DNA of 64,000 nucleotides. Source: Aricia agestis (lineage: Eukaryota; Arthropoda; Insecta; Lepidoptera; Lycaenidae). Below the pieces are notes generated by a model. That model saw nothing but the letters and a program-made list of their open reading frames with translations, did no database searches and was not told the DNA's origin. Positions 1 through 11,345 of the stretch are shown here, one piece after another. Location of the stretch: NCBI RefSeq assembly GCF_905147365.1, contig NC_056408.1, positions 14,384,001 through 14,448,000 of the forward strand, read 5' to 3'. How positions within the stretch are numbered: position 1 is the stretch's first letter; each line of letters starts with the position of its first letter. Position numbers and translations under genes: made by a program.

Positions 1-374
1 AGACACAGCTCCCAGTCATTGTAAGAAGGAGCTGCTAGTATAAGATGTCACTGCTTATGTATAGACGATTAATCGGAAAAATGGAATACTCAACAAATTC
101 ATCGTAAGTATAGGCGGAGGGGTAGGCGGAGGGTCACTCCGCTCGAAGCAAATTCGGCTATAAATTATATTTTTTGTCGAGTATCATAGAATGGAGAATG
201 TTACCTAATTTTGATTATTAGCAGTCCACATTCTCTGTCAAAAATAAGGAATATTAGTGAAAGAATTACTTGGATACGTTAATTAGTTTCCGATTTATAA
301 GCAAAACAAGTTGTAACTGTACAATGCGGGCGGCCGGTTACGGTGTGACGTCATAGCACAATACCGCCGCGCGG

Positions 375-745
375 GCCCCATACAATAAATATGATTTTTT
401 GCTCTATCTCAATAACCGCAACAGATAGGCAGTTGAAATTTTCACCAAGGTCTTAATTATATGTGTACTTTAATAATTAATAATAATACTATAATAAAAT
501 AAAAAATTATGGGGGGATCCCATACAAAAATCACAATTTTTGGCCTATTTTGCTCTATAACGGTATGTGTATTCATGAGCGAGTCCGATTAGTAAAAAAA
601 TACAAATAAATAAACGGCCAAGTGCGAGTGGGACTCGCGTACGAAGAGTTCCGTACGACCACAATGATTTTTGTATGGGAGGCCCCCTTAAATTTTTATT
701 TTATTTTAATATTATAATATTATTATTAAATATTAAAGTACACGT
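375..745. repeat. Lepidopteran CGGCCAAGTGCGAG-type repeat, two partial copies head to head
   Basis: A minus-strand fragment (about 375-600) is followed by a plus-strand fragment (about 613-745). Both carry the conserved pieces of this family: GACTCGCG, GTTCCGTAC, GCTCTATAA and TTTTTGTATGGGA. Fuller copies lie at 4553-5005 and 39230-39673. The family begins near CGGCCAAGTGCGAG and ends near GTACGGAACCCT, so the inner ends are short inverted repeats. I know it as an abundant lepidopteran dispersed repeat. I cannot assign it to a class from sequence alone. Confidence 0.7.
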
Positions 746-769
746 ATAATAGTGTAATAATACGGTACG

Positions 770-771
<2 letters not shown>

Positions 772-847
<76 letters not shown>
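772..847. repeat. (TA)n microsatellite
   Basis: An uninterrupted TA run of about 38 units. It self-pairs and slips easily, so its exact length in an assembly is uncertain. A Tyr-Ile ORF spanning it is an artefact. Confidence 0.97.
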
Positions 848-849
<2 letters not shown>

Positions 850-998
850 CGTAGCGTTAGCGGGAATCGATATTTTTCGAAATTTTGAATGCCTATAAAA
901 TCAAAACTACTAGGTATTTTTGACTGCAACAAAAACTAGTGTATTTGTATACATACAGGCTTTACTGTGACAAAATTTCAAGCAATTTGGCATACCTA

Positions 999-2290
999 CG
1001 AGGGCTGCCATTTATGTATCCGGAATTAAAAAAAGAAACAAACATATATCATTTAATATGGTTTTATTGCTTTTCAAAATATTCGCCGCGATGATCGACA
1101 CACTTTTGCATACGCTGGAACCAATTTTCATAGCACTTTTTCCATTCTGATTGAGGTATCTCCAAAACGTGCATTTTGAACGCATCAACAGCCTCTTCGC
1201 GGCTCGAAAAACGTTGACCACGTAATTTGTTCTTCGCGTATGGAAATAAAAAGAAATCGTTAGGTACCAAATCAGGGCTGTACGGCGGATGACCAGTCAA
1301 TTCGATCTTTTGACCCTCCAAAAACTGAGTTGTTTCAGCTGAGGTGTGACAGCTAGCATTGTCGTGATGTAATATGATTCTGCGTTGTCGGTTGTCCTTT
1401 CTTATTTCTTCAAAGACTTCTGGTAAACAAATGGTCGTATACCATTCAGAATTAACCGTTTTACGATTCTCTAATGGCACTGTAGCCACATGTCCATTAA
1501 TTCCAAAAAAACAGACGACCATTTGCTTCAAAGTACTTTTTGCACGAGTAACTTTTGTTGGTTTCGGCTCATCTTGGAACACCCACACCGTTGACTGTTG
1601 TTTAGTTTCGGGGTCATATGCATAGATCCAAGATTCATCACCTGTGTAGATATTATAAACGGCTTTTGACGTACCACGGTTGTATTTTTTTATCATTTTT
1701 TTGCACCAATCGACACGAGCCCGTTTTTGATCGATTGTCAAGTTGTGCGGAATCCAACGCGAACATATTTTTTTTACAGCCAAATGTTCGTGTAATATCT
1801 TATGTATGCTCGTCATACTTATGCCTAAGGACGCCTCTATCTCGCGATATGTAACATGACGATCACGCATTATTAGTTCCCGCACAGCATCTATATTTTG
1901 TGGGACAACAGCTGTTTTTGGGCGACCTTCTTTATTTTCATCCGTGAGCATAGACCGCCTACGATTAAACTCACTGTACCAGTGATAAACAGTGGTTTTT
2001 GATGGTGCTTCATCTCCAAAAGTTGCGGTGAGTTGAATAAAGCACTGTTGTTGATTTAGCCCACGCCGAAAATCGTAGTAAATCATTGCACGAAAATGTT
2101 CACGCGTTAAATCCATGGCAAATGAAGACACGCAATTTTCAAAATGACGCCACAATGGAAAAATAATTGACAGTCACATGAAACAAAATGTATTCTTCAA
2201 CCAAAGAGTTCTATTTTCAAATGTTGTAATTACTTTTTAAATATTGTTCTTGTAAGTGGCCAGTTCCGGATACATAAATAGTAGCCCTCG
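999..2290 (-). mobile_element. Complete mariner (Tc1/mariner) element with TA target duplication
   Basis: A 1292-bp element bounded by TA at 997-998 and 2291-2292. The ends are inverted repeats of about 28 bp, starting CGAGGGCT at the left and ending AGCCCTCG at the right, with a shared inner segment ATTTATGTATCCGGAA. One uninterrupted transposase reading frame fills most of the interior on the minus strand. Size, inverted ends, TA duplication and DD34D catalytic spacing all fit mariner. It lies downstream of PPCS exon 3, in the next intron or in flanking DNA. Because the frame is open and both ends are retained, the insertion looks young. Confidence 0.96.
1064..2116 (-). CDS. mariner transposase, DD34D, apparently intact
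   Basis: The transposase excises and reinserts the element at TA dinucleotides. The frame is open for 363 codons from 2155. I prefer the second Met at 2116 (350 residues) because it has a good Kozak context (GCCATGG) and the protein then starts MDLTREHFR, as is usual for mariner. Visible motifs: an N-terminal paired helix-turn-helix region (TTVYHWYSEFNRRR, then REIEASLGISMTSIHKIL); the family motif WIPHNLT; the first catalytic Asp in TGDESWIYAYD; the second in HHDNASCH; the third in YSPDLVPNDFFLFP. Exactly 34 residues separate the second and third Asp. Length is normal for mariner (about 345-355). I do not assign a subfamily. Confidence 0.95.
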   Translation of the reverse strand: MDLTREHFRAMIYYDFRRGLNQQQCFIQLTATFGDEAPSKTTVYHWYSEFNRRRSMLTDENKEGRPKTAVVPQNIDAVRELIMRDRHVTYREIEASLGISMTSIHKILHEHLAVKKICSRWIPHNLTIDQKRARVDWCKKMIKKYNRGTSKAVYNIYTGDESWIYAYDPETKQQSTVWVFQDEPKPTKVTRAKSTLKQMVVCFFGINGHVATVPLENRKTVNSEWYTTICLPEVFEEIRKDNRQRRIILHHDNASCHTSAETTQFLEGQKIELTGHPPYSPDLVPNDFFLFPYAKNKLRGQRFSSREEAVDAFKMHVLEIPQSEWKKCYENWFQRMQKCVDHRGEYFEKQ

Positions 2291-2667
2291 TAGTAACATT
2301 CTCCATTATTTTTCACCCAATAAACTTTTTACTATTCTATCGCATATAAAGTATCGTTTTACCTAATCTCGATACGTAGCAAATTAAGTTCAAAGGGCAG
2401 TGCTCACTAGGCGTTACCTAATTAGATCAGCGACTTCCAAGAAGAAGCACAAAATATGCAATTAGGTGGAATTGCAACTCAATTGTAATATATTGAAAGA
2501 AAGTACAAATCACAAAATATTATGTGATTCAAAGAAATAAAACGAATTTGTTCGGTTATATCTTAAGTTAACCCTCACCTGTAGGTGTTTTAAATAATAT
2601 AAAGAAGTTTGGTCTTGTTCAGGAAAGGTAAAGGTAATATAAGCCAGAAAGACCGCAAAGGACTTAC

Positions 2668-4142
2668 AACTCTATCCTTAGGTATATAGAAGTCAGACAC
2701 GGCTGCAGCTAGGAAGAGCAGCGCGCGCGGGCCGAGGTTGGCGAGGCACTCGCAGGCGGCGCGCAGCAGCCAGAAGTAGTCTGATACCGTGGTGAAGGAG
2801 ACGTGCAGCAGCGCGCCCGCCGCGTGCGCCGCCTGGTACCGCGCCAGGATCGGCGCCAGCACGTACACGCTGTCCTGCTTCACTGGAAAACATACACATT
2901 ATGTACTACGCGGATGAATTACAGGCTGTCTTGTTTTGATACGTTGAAAAAGTCATTTGACAGACAAAATACAGCAACTATAAATCTTTATATTTATACG
3001 TGAGCCAAAAACTTTGTATCCCTTTTGACGAAAAATGGGGAAAAGTAGGTGAATGAAATTTTGCACAGTTATAGTTTATATGGTGAAGGAGTGCATCGAG
3101 CTAATATTATTTTGAAATTATGCTTTTATCATACATTTTTTCAAAATATCTCTTAAAACAAACACATTTAAAAAAAAAGTAATGTTTTGCAACAGTTCTT
3201 ACGCCCTAAGGACGAACGTGACACACAAAAATTCGTGAAATCTTGAAGGATATGTACCCTTAACGGCCGCTAGGAGACCACTTAGCGTTAGGAGGCGGTT
3301 GGTGAAAACAGGCATTAACCTTCTACTTTATGATATTAGCCAATCCGTCGGTCCGTCAAAATATCGTGTTTGACGACGCAACGTACAATATGTACAAGTA
3401 TGTAAAACTTCCAAGTTCCGACCACCAGTACGACGACACAGTTTTGTAAAAGTGTGTTTACTGTTTACATACCGGTAATCGTAGTATTAGGTCCCTGTTC
3501 CTGCAGATCCAACATGTCCAGCAGCTTGGAGCCGTTGAAGTGTCTCGTGAAGGGCTCTTGCGACTTCTGTCGGTGCATAAAGATCACCGCGTAGCCGTTC
3601 TCCAGGAAATATTCCGTGGCGGTCGCGCCCCTGTTGCCCGCGCTGAAGTTATCGATCAGCCTCACTGTGTTGTGCTCCAGGGGTACTGTTGTGCCACCGG
3701 ACTGAAAAAAAACTTGGTTATTACTTATCGCACTAGACTTATATCAGGCAGGCTGATCTGCTTAGGCCAAGAAATGTTAGGTCAGGGTCCTGATTTACAA
3801 TACTTGAGCTAAATTCGGAAACTTCATCGCACGACATGAGACATCCAACAGACGCTCGTCGCATATTGACCTGACAGTTAGCTGTCTGTGAGCAAATCAT
3901 ATTCTGCCAGCCAGGGAATGCCCTTGCCAACTACCTTTACAGATAGCGTTTCCTATCCTTTACGTAATCCTTTAATATCATATCATACTTATAAAAATTG
4001 CAAATCATACCGTCACGAGAGCAATTTTGTTGCCATATTTGTTGTGTCTTTCGCAGAATTCCTTAAGCAGGGATCGGTTGTCTTCAAAGTCTGTAGGCGG
4101 CAAATGTGTAGCGAAGAACTCCTCCCAGGAACCACTCGTCAT
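2668..4142 (-). CDS. Ppcs: Phosphopantothenate--cysteine ligase, first three coding exons (3' end missing)
   Basis: PPCS joins cysteine to 4'-phosphopantothenate in the cytosolic coenzyme A pathway. The coding exons read on the minus strand are 4142-4011 (44 codons), 3701-3473 and 2882-2668, with consensus junctions (donors GTATGA, GTATGT, GTAAGT; acceptors TTTCAG, TTCCAG). They join in phase to 192 residues. Family signatures: VTSGGTTVPLE and VRLIDNFSAGNRGATATEYF (nucleotide-binding Rossmann start), then FTTVSDYFWLL and the very conserved FLAAAVSDFYIP. The animal enzyme is about 310 residues, so roughly the last 120 (the HKIQS-type segment onward) are missing. I searched 1-2660 on the minus strand by eye and found no continuation, so the remaining exons are probably beyond the window. 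The start is supported by an in-frame Met followed by the expected acidic helix. Exon 3 is strikingly GC-rich compared with its surroundings. Confidence 0.92.
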
Positions 4143-4552
4143 TTTGACGTGGACACGTCTAAAACATAACAAACATAAAAATTAAGACGAACCCCAACTT
4201 TATATCGTGAGAATAATGGGGTGCGTGGCCTTGACTTGAGACTAGAATGCGCTAGTCTCTTGAAGGTCGTCATGAAGTGTAGGGGATTAAAAACTCTATT
4301 CTGCTTAAATCCGAAGGTACGAATACACTCAGAATTCAGATATGAATCTATCCGTAAAATTAGATAGGTAATTTGAATAAAATTCGCCAAATCAAGTGAG
4401 AAATTTTATACAATATCTATAAGTTTGAGGCCGCGTAAATATTAAGATACTGCAAATATTAAATTCAGCGAGAGAGCGATGCACTGTTACGTTTTTGTTT
4501 GGCCTTTTTCAAAATTTCACTCAAATCAGTGACGGGACTTACGATCAATTAA

Positions 4553-5005
4553 AATCGGCCAAGTGCGAGTTGGTCTCGCGCACGAAGGGCTCCGTGACAT
4601 TATATAGCAAAAATAGGCAAAAACATGGGTTTTTTGTATTGGATTAATCATTAATTAACGTCTTTATTGAAAAATATTTTATTATCAATGATTGAGGTCT
4701 AAGTAAATACAATTGAGTGTTTTGTGAACATAATATCAAGTCCCTACCTGCTGCCATCATCGAGAAAAAAAGGCTTAAAAATCGCGTTTGTTGTATGGTG
4801 CTCCCATACAATATACGCAATTTTAATCTTATTTTGTTTTTAGTATTGGTTGTTATAGCGGAAACAGAAATACATAATTTGTAAGTTTCAGAAGTCTAGC
4901 TAAAGCAGTTCTTGAGATACAGCCTGGAGACAGACAGACGGACGGACAGACATGAAGTCTTTGTAATAGGGTCCCGTTTTTACCCTTCGGGTACGGAACC
5001 CTATA
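4553..5005 (+). repeat. Lepidopteran CGGCCAAGTGCGAG-type repeat, near full length
   Basis: It runs from CGGCCAAGTGCGAG to GGGTACGGAACCCT, with the family's internal landmarks in order: GCTCCGTGACATTATA, a stretch like TTGTATTGGATTAA, GTTGTTATAGCGG, GAGATACAGCCTGGAGACAG, a GACA-rich run and GGGTCCCGTTTTTACCC. The matched GTTCCGTAC/GTACGGAAC ends are inverted. It lies about 400 bp upstream of the PPCS start codon. Confidence 0.75.
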
Positions 5006-5342
5006 ATCACACCCACCTATAATTGGAACTAAATCATGAGTGACAGCGATGGACTTATTTCACTAACGAATTTATAAGAGTTCTTTATTAGGTAGGTACC
5101 GTACTAAAAGAAATTAGAACTATCAACATTCAACATGTAAGAATATATTTAGCTACGGAAGTCTAATGCTAGAACTCTCAAGGCCTTCTTTTACAAGGCA
5201 ACATACTTAATTATTTATTCTAAGAACTCTATATGGGTACCAACTTCCTGCTAACTGCTTGCAGACGTCATTTTCTACAAAGTGAGGTTCCTTCATTAAA
5301 ACCTGATTTAAACTTAGATTTTTAATGCCTACATTTAATTTT

Positions 5343-5421
5343 ATGCAAATTCAAATTTAAAATTTTTATTTGCAACCAAGTACATTGGTTGCAAATAAAA
5401 ATTTTGAATTTGAATTTGCAT
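5343..5421. repeat. Long hairpin, 36-bp arms with 7-nt loop
   Basis: Positions 5343-5378 and 5386-5421 are reverse complements with one mismatch, separated by 7 nt. The stem is AT-rich (inner part TTTTTATTTGCAACCA). Stem length and loop size are within the range of an insect precursor miRNA or a minimal foldback transposon. No coding potential. The GC-rich stretch that follows (5505-5580) is unexplained; it may be a CpG-rich upstream exon or promoter of PPCS, but I cannot show that. Confidence 0.7.
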
Positions 5422-5869
5422 CTGTATAAGGTAGATAAGAAGCGACGAAGATCAAAAGTCAAGATTACTCTTGCTCTAATTCGATATCTGGGTCGGCGTA
5501 AACTGACGATAATGACCTTCGTTACGTCGCGCGTCGCGGCGATGGCGGTAATGGGGCAGGTGAGGTGCTCCGAGCTTCCTTCTGCTTATCGATCGAGCTG
5601 GGGTCAATCACTGTTAATTAACTGTACTTTTAATATTATTAGGACAGTAATGAGGTCATGCCATGTTTCCCGAGGGAAATGATTAAGGTTTCCCTCCGTC
5701 TAGTGACCAAGATAGGCTTTTCTGTTAGCCCCTCCCGGCACATGGTAAGAACGATATTTTGAATACCTACTGCTTTAGATGACATTTTGAATAATGATCT
5801 AAATTCTAAGCTTTTGTTTAGGCGGGCTTTCGCCCAGGAACAGTGCCCACCACTGCTACTCCAGTAGCC

Positions 5870-6277
5870 CTAGCATGGCCACAGTAGAAAATGGCGAAAG
5901 TATAGATAAACTCTGGAAAAATGCCACTTTTAAGTAGCCGCGGTAGTAGTATTTTATTTGAATTTTTAGGACTATAGACTATAGTCTATACTCTATGTCA
6001 TAAAGTGGCATTATGTAGGATTTGATTTTTTTGTCGGTCGCAGGCCGCCGTAAAGATCGGAACGGCACTTTCAGTTTATCTCCATAGGGCCTAGAGACAA
6101 GTTTCAAGCGATTATCGTAAACGCCAACAAAATGTATGGGATTTGACATTAGTATTCGCTAGCGAAGCGATGATATGTCAAATCGCATACATTTAGTTGG
6201 CGTTTACGATAATCGCTTGCCACTTGTCTAGTAGGCCAGTTTATCTATACTTTCGTATTTTTACTGCGACCATGCTA
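5870..6277. mobile_element. Nested foldback elements
   Basis: The outer inverted arms are 5870-5916 and 6235-6277, sharing GAAAGTATAGATAAACT. Inside lies a second foldback, 6090-6232, with arms that include GCGATTATCGTAAACGCCAA on both sides. The inner element shares its core with 48076-48229: AATGTATGGGATTTGACAT next to a loop of the TTCGCNAGCGAA kind. This looks like one short non-autonomous family inserted into another. No coding capacity. Confidence 0.7.
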
Positions 6278-7545
6278 AACATGCATGCATTACTGTAAGT
6301 CAGGATCGACAGCGGCAATCACGAAAATCCTTTGATCTCAGGATCCTTTAGAGTTTGGTGTAGGTATCAGCAATATTTACGCATTTTAATCCCGGAAGGA
6401 AAGTGACAGAAGTGTGCTGTGTACGATTATTGTCTATTGTCCTGACTTATTGGATTACCAGCTTACGATTTTTGGCTAATTGAATTACTTAATATGTTTT
6501 TCAGGGTATTCGGAGGTTGTTGCCGGAAATTTCATCATGATAACTTGATAAGCACTTAAGCTACGTCACCAGTGGCACGTGGCATGGATAATGGTATTTC
6601 AAAGAAAATTTGTCGTATCACGTATGAATCTCAGACCAAATAAAATTTATACATAGACAAGAGTCCAGACTCCATAAATGTGCACGAGCCATTACTAAGT
6701 AGGTATTTGAAATAATTACAGGGAAATATTGAAGAAATGGGTTGCCTATGGTACGGTAGGCGAAGTTTATTTTTATTATGAATTTGTTCTTTACTAGTTA
6801 CAAATTACAATATCGATGGTTTAGTAATGTGCAGATTGTGTTTTATAAAAATGAAACTAGATAGACTAGATTACGAAAAAATAAAAATGCAACATTATAA
6901 ACTAGGTAAAGTTTTTATGCAAAACGAGACCGCAACTTTTTAGCATCTTTCAATGATTTTGGTACTTACCTTTGAAATTTTTACTATGCTATCGTACTCA
7001 TTGCCCATTTTTAATATTCTCTCTGTATTTACTTTTGCAATTCAAGGAGTTTTACAGCTCGTTATATTTCTTCTTGACACCGCCAAAAACCAAATATAAG
7101 GAACCGACCGTCTCACCAACTCTTCTTGTATGAATCTTCATTATCCGTCAACCTCATAACTGTTTCTCGGTTAATTTATGGCTTGGCCTTTTCTCGATCA
7201 AAATATTTGAAAGTTTCACCAAAAATACTGACTTGCACACTAATTATGCGCCCTAAATAATGCGAATTTAGCATACTATTTAAAGTTATTTGCGAAACTG
7301 TTTTACTGAACGAATAACTATTATTAAAATAGTATATCTAACAATTCCTTAGTTCAACAAACATACTACAAATTTTTAAAGGAAAACCATCACCTAAATT
7401 ACTTTTAGGAACATAATTTATTCTAAATAAAACCCAATTTAATTTGTTATGTTCATATAATTAAGAACACATAAAAATCATCAAGTGCTAACTTAACATA
7501 GACTAAACTTTGGCACAGTGAATGGTGGTGAAATGGTAACTCGAC

Positions 7546-7637
7546 GGAGCCCCGCTACGCGGGGCTCCTACTTCTGGGTGGTTTACAAAAAATAACCACG
7601 ATGGCTTAGGCGGGAGCTACGCTCCCGCCTTAGCCAT
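7546..7637. repeat. Two consecutive GC-rich perfect hairpins
   Basis: Hairpin 1 (7546-7568) has 10-bp arms GGAGCCCCGC around TAC. Hairpin 2 (7601-7637) has 17-bp arms, ATGGCTTAGGCGGGAGC and its complement, also around TAC. They sit in AT-rich DNA without genes, and both have the same three-base loop. They look like bacterial terminators, but the context is eukaryotic. Structural remnants of a transposon are more likely. Confidence 0.75.
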
Positions 7638-8189
7638 CTAACCTAACCCAATCAAGTCGTATTGGGCCAACATTGCTATTAATTATTTAAGAATCATTAA
7701 TAAATTTATTACCCCATACAATAATTACAATACTGTAGTGAATTTTGATAATTTTTATTAGGAAACCTTGAATTATATAGTTTTGGAATGATAAAATCTT
7801 TCACCATATCTCATCATAATTACCAACAATCTTTGTCGCTAGCACAGAAGATAATATATCTGTGGTCGCTAAAGAGTAAAGAGCGAGCGCAAAAGAGTGA
7901 GTGCGGCGTTAGATGAGGAGGCAGCAACATGTTTTTCAGTAAAACAGAGAAACAAAACGAAAATAAAGTTAGGTTAAACATAATTTAGTTGCACGATTTG
8001 TCAATTTGTATACTTGTTTTGATAATAGAAATTTCGTTGTAAGATTGTCCAATTTAGAGTGCAAGTTAGTATTTTTAATAAACAATTTTAGTTTTACAAA
8101 TAATATATCCGATGTATGAACCATAATTTTGGTGTGAATTCGGTTATAAAGGTCGTCTTGTTTTGTATGATGTTTAAGTTTTTAACCGA

Positions 8190-8690
8190 CTTCCAAAAAA
8201 CGAGGAGGTTATATATTCGGCTGTGGATATATTTTTTTTGTATGTTCGACCACTACTCCGCCGTTTGTGAACCGATTTTCAAAATTTTTGTTTTGTTATA
8301 TTAGGTTTCACTCCAATTTGGTCCCATTTTCACAAAAGTGGTGATTTGATGATGGGATCCATGAGTAATCGAGGGAACTCCTCAAAATTTATATGGAAAC
8401 ATATGGTGATTTTGGTTCTATGAGAAGCATCCTAAGCATATGCTACCAAAACGCAAGATTTTGCACTAAGGTATACTATGGTTCCGAAGATACTAAGAGA
8501 ACTCCGAATTCCTTATAGATACAAGTTTGGAGGTTTAGGCGTTGTTTTAAGAACTGAAAGTATATGCTACTATCCAAATTACATTCATCATCATCACTAC
8601 TATGTCAGGGTCACCAATGTCACAACACACATGGTTGTATATGGATACAATATACACACAACACCATAAAATATCATCAGTCATCACGTT
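8190..8690 (-). mobile_element. Diverged copy of the 34921/61121 non-autonomous element
   Basis: Read on the minus strand, this segment matches the middle of the elements at 34921-36240 and 61121-62175. Shared pieces include a GATGATGA-type triplet run, ACAACGCC, CAAACTTGTATCTATAA, the GTATACC/GCAAAATCTT block, GCATATGCTTAG, GAGGAGTTCCCTCGATTAC and CGGTTCACAAACGGCGGAGTA. It is clearly older than the other two copies. Confidence 0.7.
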
Positions 8691-8936
8691 ATGTCCTTAT
8701 TTATTTGGTATATTTCAAAGCGATTTTAATATAAAAAATATACTTAATGTTGTTTCATAATGTTGTTTCAAAATACATAATATTTCAATTACCACAAAAT
8801 TGAACATAAGTAACAAATTCAACCTTTCCAGGTCCTTTCCAGAGCGTAAGGCACACATTTGGGTTGGACTGAAGGAAACGAAGCACTATGGAAAAAAGAC
8901 TTTTTTCGTCAAAATTTAATCTCTTATAATCACCCT

Positions 8937-9250
8937 TTTGAATATACCAATCGATAGGGGGCGCCAAGGGGAGCAAAAAAGCTCAGATAAACTTTTCTCA
9001 AAAATCAACCCCTGTCGAAAGACAGGCCGAAATGTGACCCTCGTTAGCACGGAGAAAATACTTCAAAAAATTTGGACGAAAAAATTCAACCCCCTATGAC
9101 CACCCCTTTTTATTATACCAATCGATAGGTGGCGCCAAGGGAAGCAAAAAAGCTCAGATAAACTTTTCTCAAAAATCAACCCCTGTCGAATGACAGGCCG
9201 AAATGTGACCCTTGTTAGTATGGCGAAAATACTTAGAAAAATTTGGCTAA
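8937..9250. repeat. Tandem direct duplication, about 171-bp period
   Basis: Two copies start at about 8946 and 9117 with ACCAATCGATAGG, followed by GGCGCCAAGG, AAAAAAGCTCAGATAAAC, AAATCAACCCCTGTCGAA and GACAGGCCGAAATGTGACCC. The copies differ at scattered bases. No coding capacity recognised. Confidence 0.85.
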
Positions 9251-9854
9251 GGTTTAGGAACCTACGTTAATTAAATGTTGGTGACACATGGGTTAAGAAG
9301 GATTGTTTTTGGGTGAGAAAAACTCCTACTTACCGTTTCCACCACCAGTAAACTCTCCGTTTAGAAGAAATTCGCATTTGAGTTTTTTGTAATCTTCAGA
9401 TAATATCATCTGTTTTCTGATGTTTACGAAGTATTTTTAAGGCATCTCAAGGCTGTGATGAGTGGGTCTTACTTAACTACTCAGCCACGGATACCAAGAG
9501 GGGGGGGGGGGAGCTGGGGGGGGGCGCAGATCAAAATTATGAAGATTGAGTACAGAAATAGTTGAGGTTTAGCCGAATTCGGAAAAAGGCACTATTAGAT
9601 AGGAAAAATTATTTAATATTTTTTAGTTCATGTTATAAGGATGTTATTATTGTTTTTACCTTGGAAGTCGGTTTTAATTTTTTGTTAAAAATAATAATTT
9701 TTGAAGGACATGTTCAGTTAATCAATTGTTTTTTTTTGATCAGCATTAGTTTTTCTGGTATGCATTCAGTTAATTAGCGGAGTTAAGGTAGTGTGCTGAA
9801 AAATTATTCTGATGTGCATTTAATAATATCCCTTAATTTATTACCGTTATCCGT

Positions 9855-10044
9855 CAATTCATACTGGCGCGGAATGGAATGGAAGCGACTTATTGCAACG
9901 AAGCGGTACATGGCACAGTAAACTTTATGTCAACAATAGGTATAACACCGAAATTAAATACGAGCCAAACAAAAAGCTCCGGTGCCAATTTCCTCGCACG
10001 AAATTGACACTTCCATTCCGTTCCATTCCATGGCGTTGTAAATT
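9855..10044. mobile_element. Foldback MITE with GGAATGGAATGGAAG arms
   Basis: The left arm near 9865-9886 (GGAATGGAATGGAAG) is inverted at 10008-10036 (CTTCCATTCCGTTCCATTCC). The flanks also pair (CAATT with AATTG). It is about 190 bp long with no ORF. Class unknown. Confidence 0.6.
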
Positions 10045-10493
10045 GAGACTTAGCGTAATATTATGATGATGCAACTATTATTACGCCTTCTATTCTTGGT
10101 TCTTTAACAGTGCAGTTCTACGATTCCTAACGATATTAGACAAGACTGACGGGCTTAAGGAAATCTTTTAAAAAGATTACAACACGGAACACTGGACTTA
10201 CTACACCTTACATTTTTACTTTAAAAAACAATAAGTAAATATAAATTTATTTTGCTATGCTTCATAAAATAAAACTACTGAAGCCGGTGACTTAGCGGGT
10301 TTCGAAGCGGAACAAAATAATTGTAAAAGTTTTAATAAAAAGTCGACATAAAACTACTGACCCGGGACTCGGGAGCCAGGTAAATTTTTGGTCAATGATT
10401 TCTTTTTAGAATAGAATACTAACATAGAGATAAGTTTCTTTACTAACAATTTTATGGATCTGAGTAATCTGAAATAAACCAATTTTATTTTTT

Positions 10494-10700
10494 ATTTTTA
10501 TTTCCTCCCGGGCGAAACTTTGTACAATGCATAAGAGACTTATACTATGAATACTAGCGACCGTCAGCTGCGACTCCGTGGGTTGGGTGGGCACTGGGCA
10601 GTGGCAGCCTCCCACCCATGAAGAAAAAAAAAAATCAGTCATTTCCTCTCATTTGAAAATTTATCAGAGTATAGTTTATGTAGTATTTTGAAAGAAAAAC
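10494..10700 (-). repeat. Dispersed repeat, inverted partner of 13890-14115
   Basis: Read on the minus strand it contains TTTTCAAATGAGAGGAAATG, a T-rich tract with TCTTCAT, GGGAGGCTGCCACTGCCC and GGAGTCGCAGCTGACGGTCG. The same order occurs on the plus strand at 13890-14115. The two copies face each other about 3.2 kb apart and enclose the LINE at 11957-13850. Confidence 0.7.
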
Positions 10701-11289
10701 ATAGTCAACTGACCATAACACGGTGGATTATACGTCAGCTGGCTCCTTGAACATGAAAAAACAGAATTTATATTTTCAATGATTTCCTCTCAGCTAAAAA
10801 TTTACCTGGGCCCTGGGATCTTTGACAAAACCAGGGTTAATCCATGCAGGTCAGTAAACAGTTGTAGAGTGAATTGTTCTGTTTAGGTATCATTACCACT
10901 TTTACTTCTGAATGGTTTAACCTGTAATATTTGTCTCTGAACTGGATAAGAAATGTCAAAAACATACGTCAAATTTGACTAATGGAATTGTTTTTTTTAG
11001 GAATTGAAATGGCTTAGCCATAATGACTAACGGAAAAATTGTAAATCAAGATGAAAATATAGTTTAAAAAAATATTGATTTTTTTATTATAAAATATACT
11101 ATTTTATAATATATAACGTGGTCAATGTAGGAATAGTTACTCTTGGACCGATTTATTGTATTTAAAGGTAATTATTATAAATGTGTAAATGGTTTTATTT
11201 AAAATATTTTGGTATTTTATAAGCCCTTTATCAAAACACTGAGAAAATAACACTCCTTCATGTTTATATTATCACAAGCATGGCGATCT

Positions 11290-11345
11290 AGAGGATAAAG
11301 AATTCTCTGACATTGGCAATTAAAAAAAAGAAGAAGAAGGAGACA
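11290..11345 (+). repeat. Short LINE 3'-tail fragment
   Basis: CTCTGACATTGGCAA followed by an A-rich (AAG)n tail matches the 3' end of the LINE fragment ending at 19645. Only the last few dozen bases are left. Confidence 0.5.

Noticed and set aside
726..932. Tyr-Ile repeat ORF
   Set aside because: Translation of a (TA)n microsatellite.
1..2660. Missing 3' exons of PPCS
   Set aside because: I looked on the minus strand for the expected HKIQS-type and later segments and found none; the region is repeats and mariner.
7546..7637. Rho-independent terminators
   Set aside because: No U-tract follows and this is insect nuclear DNA.
8116..8669. Short plus-strand ORFs
   Set aside because: They fall in a diverged transposon copy and have no recognisable domain.
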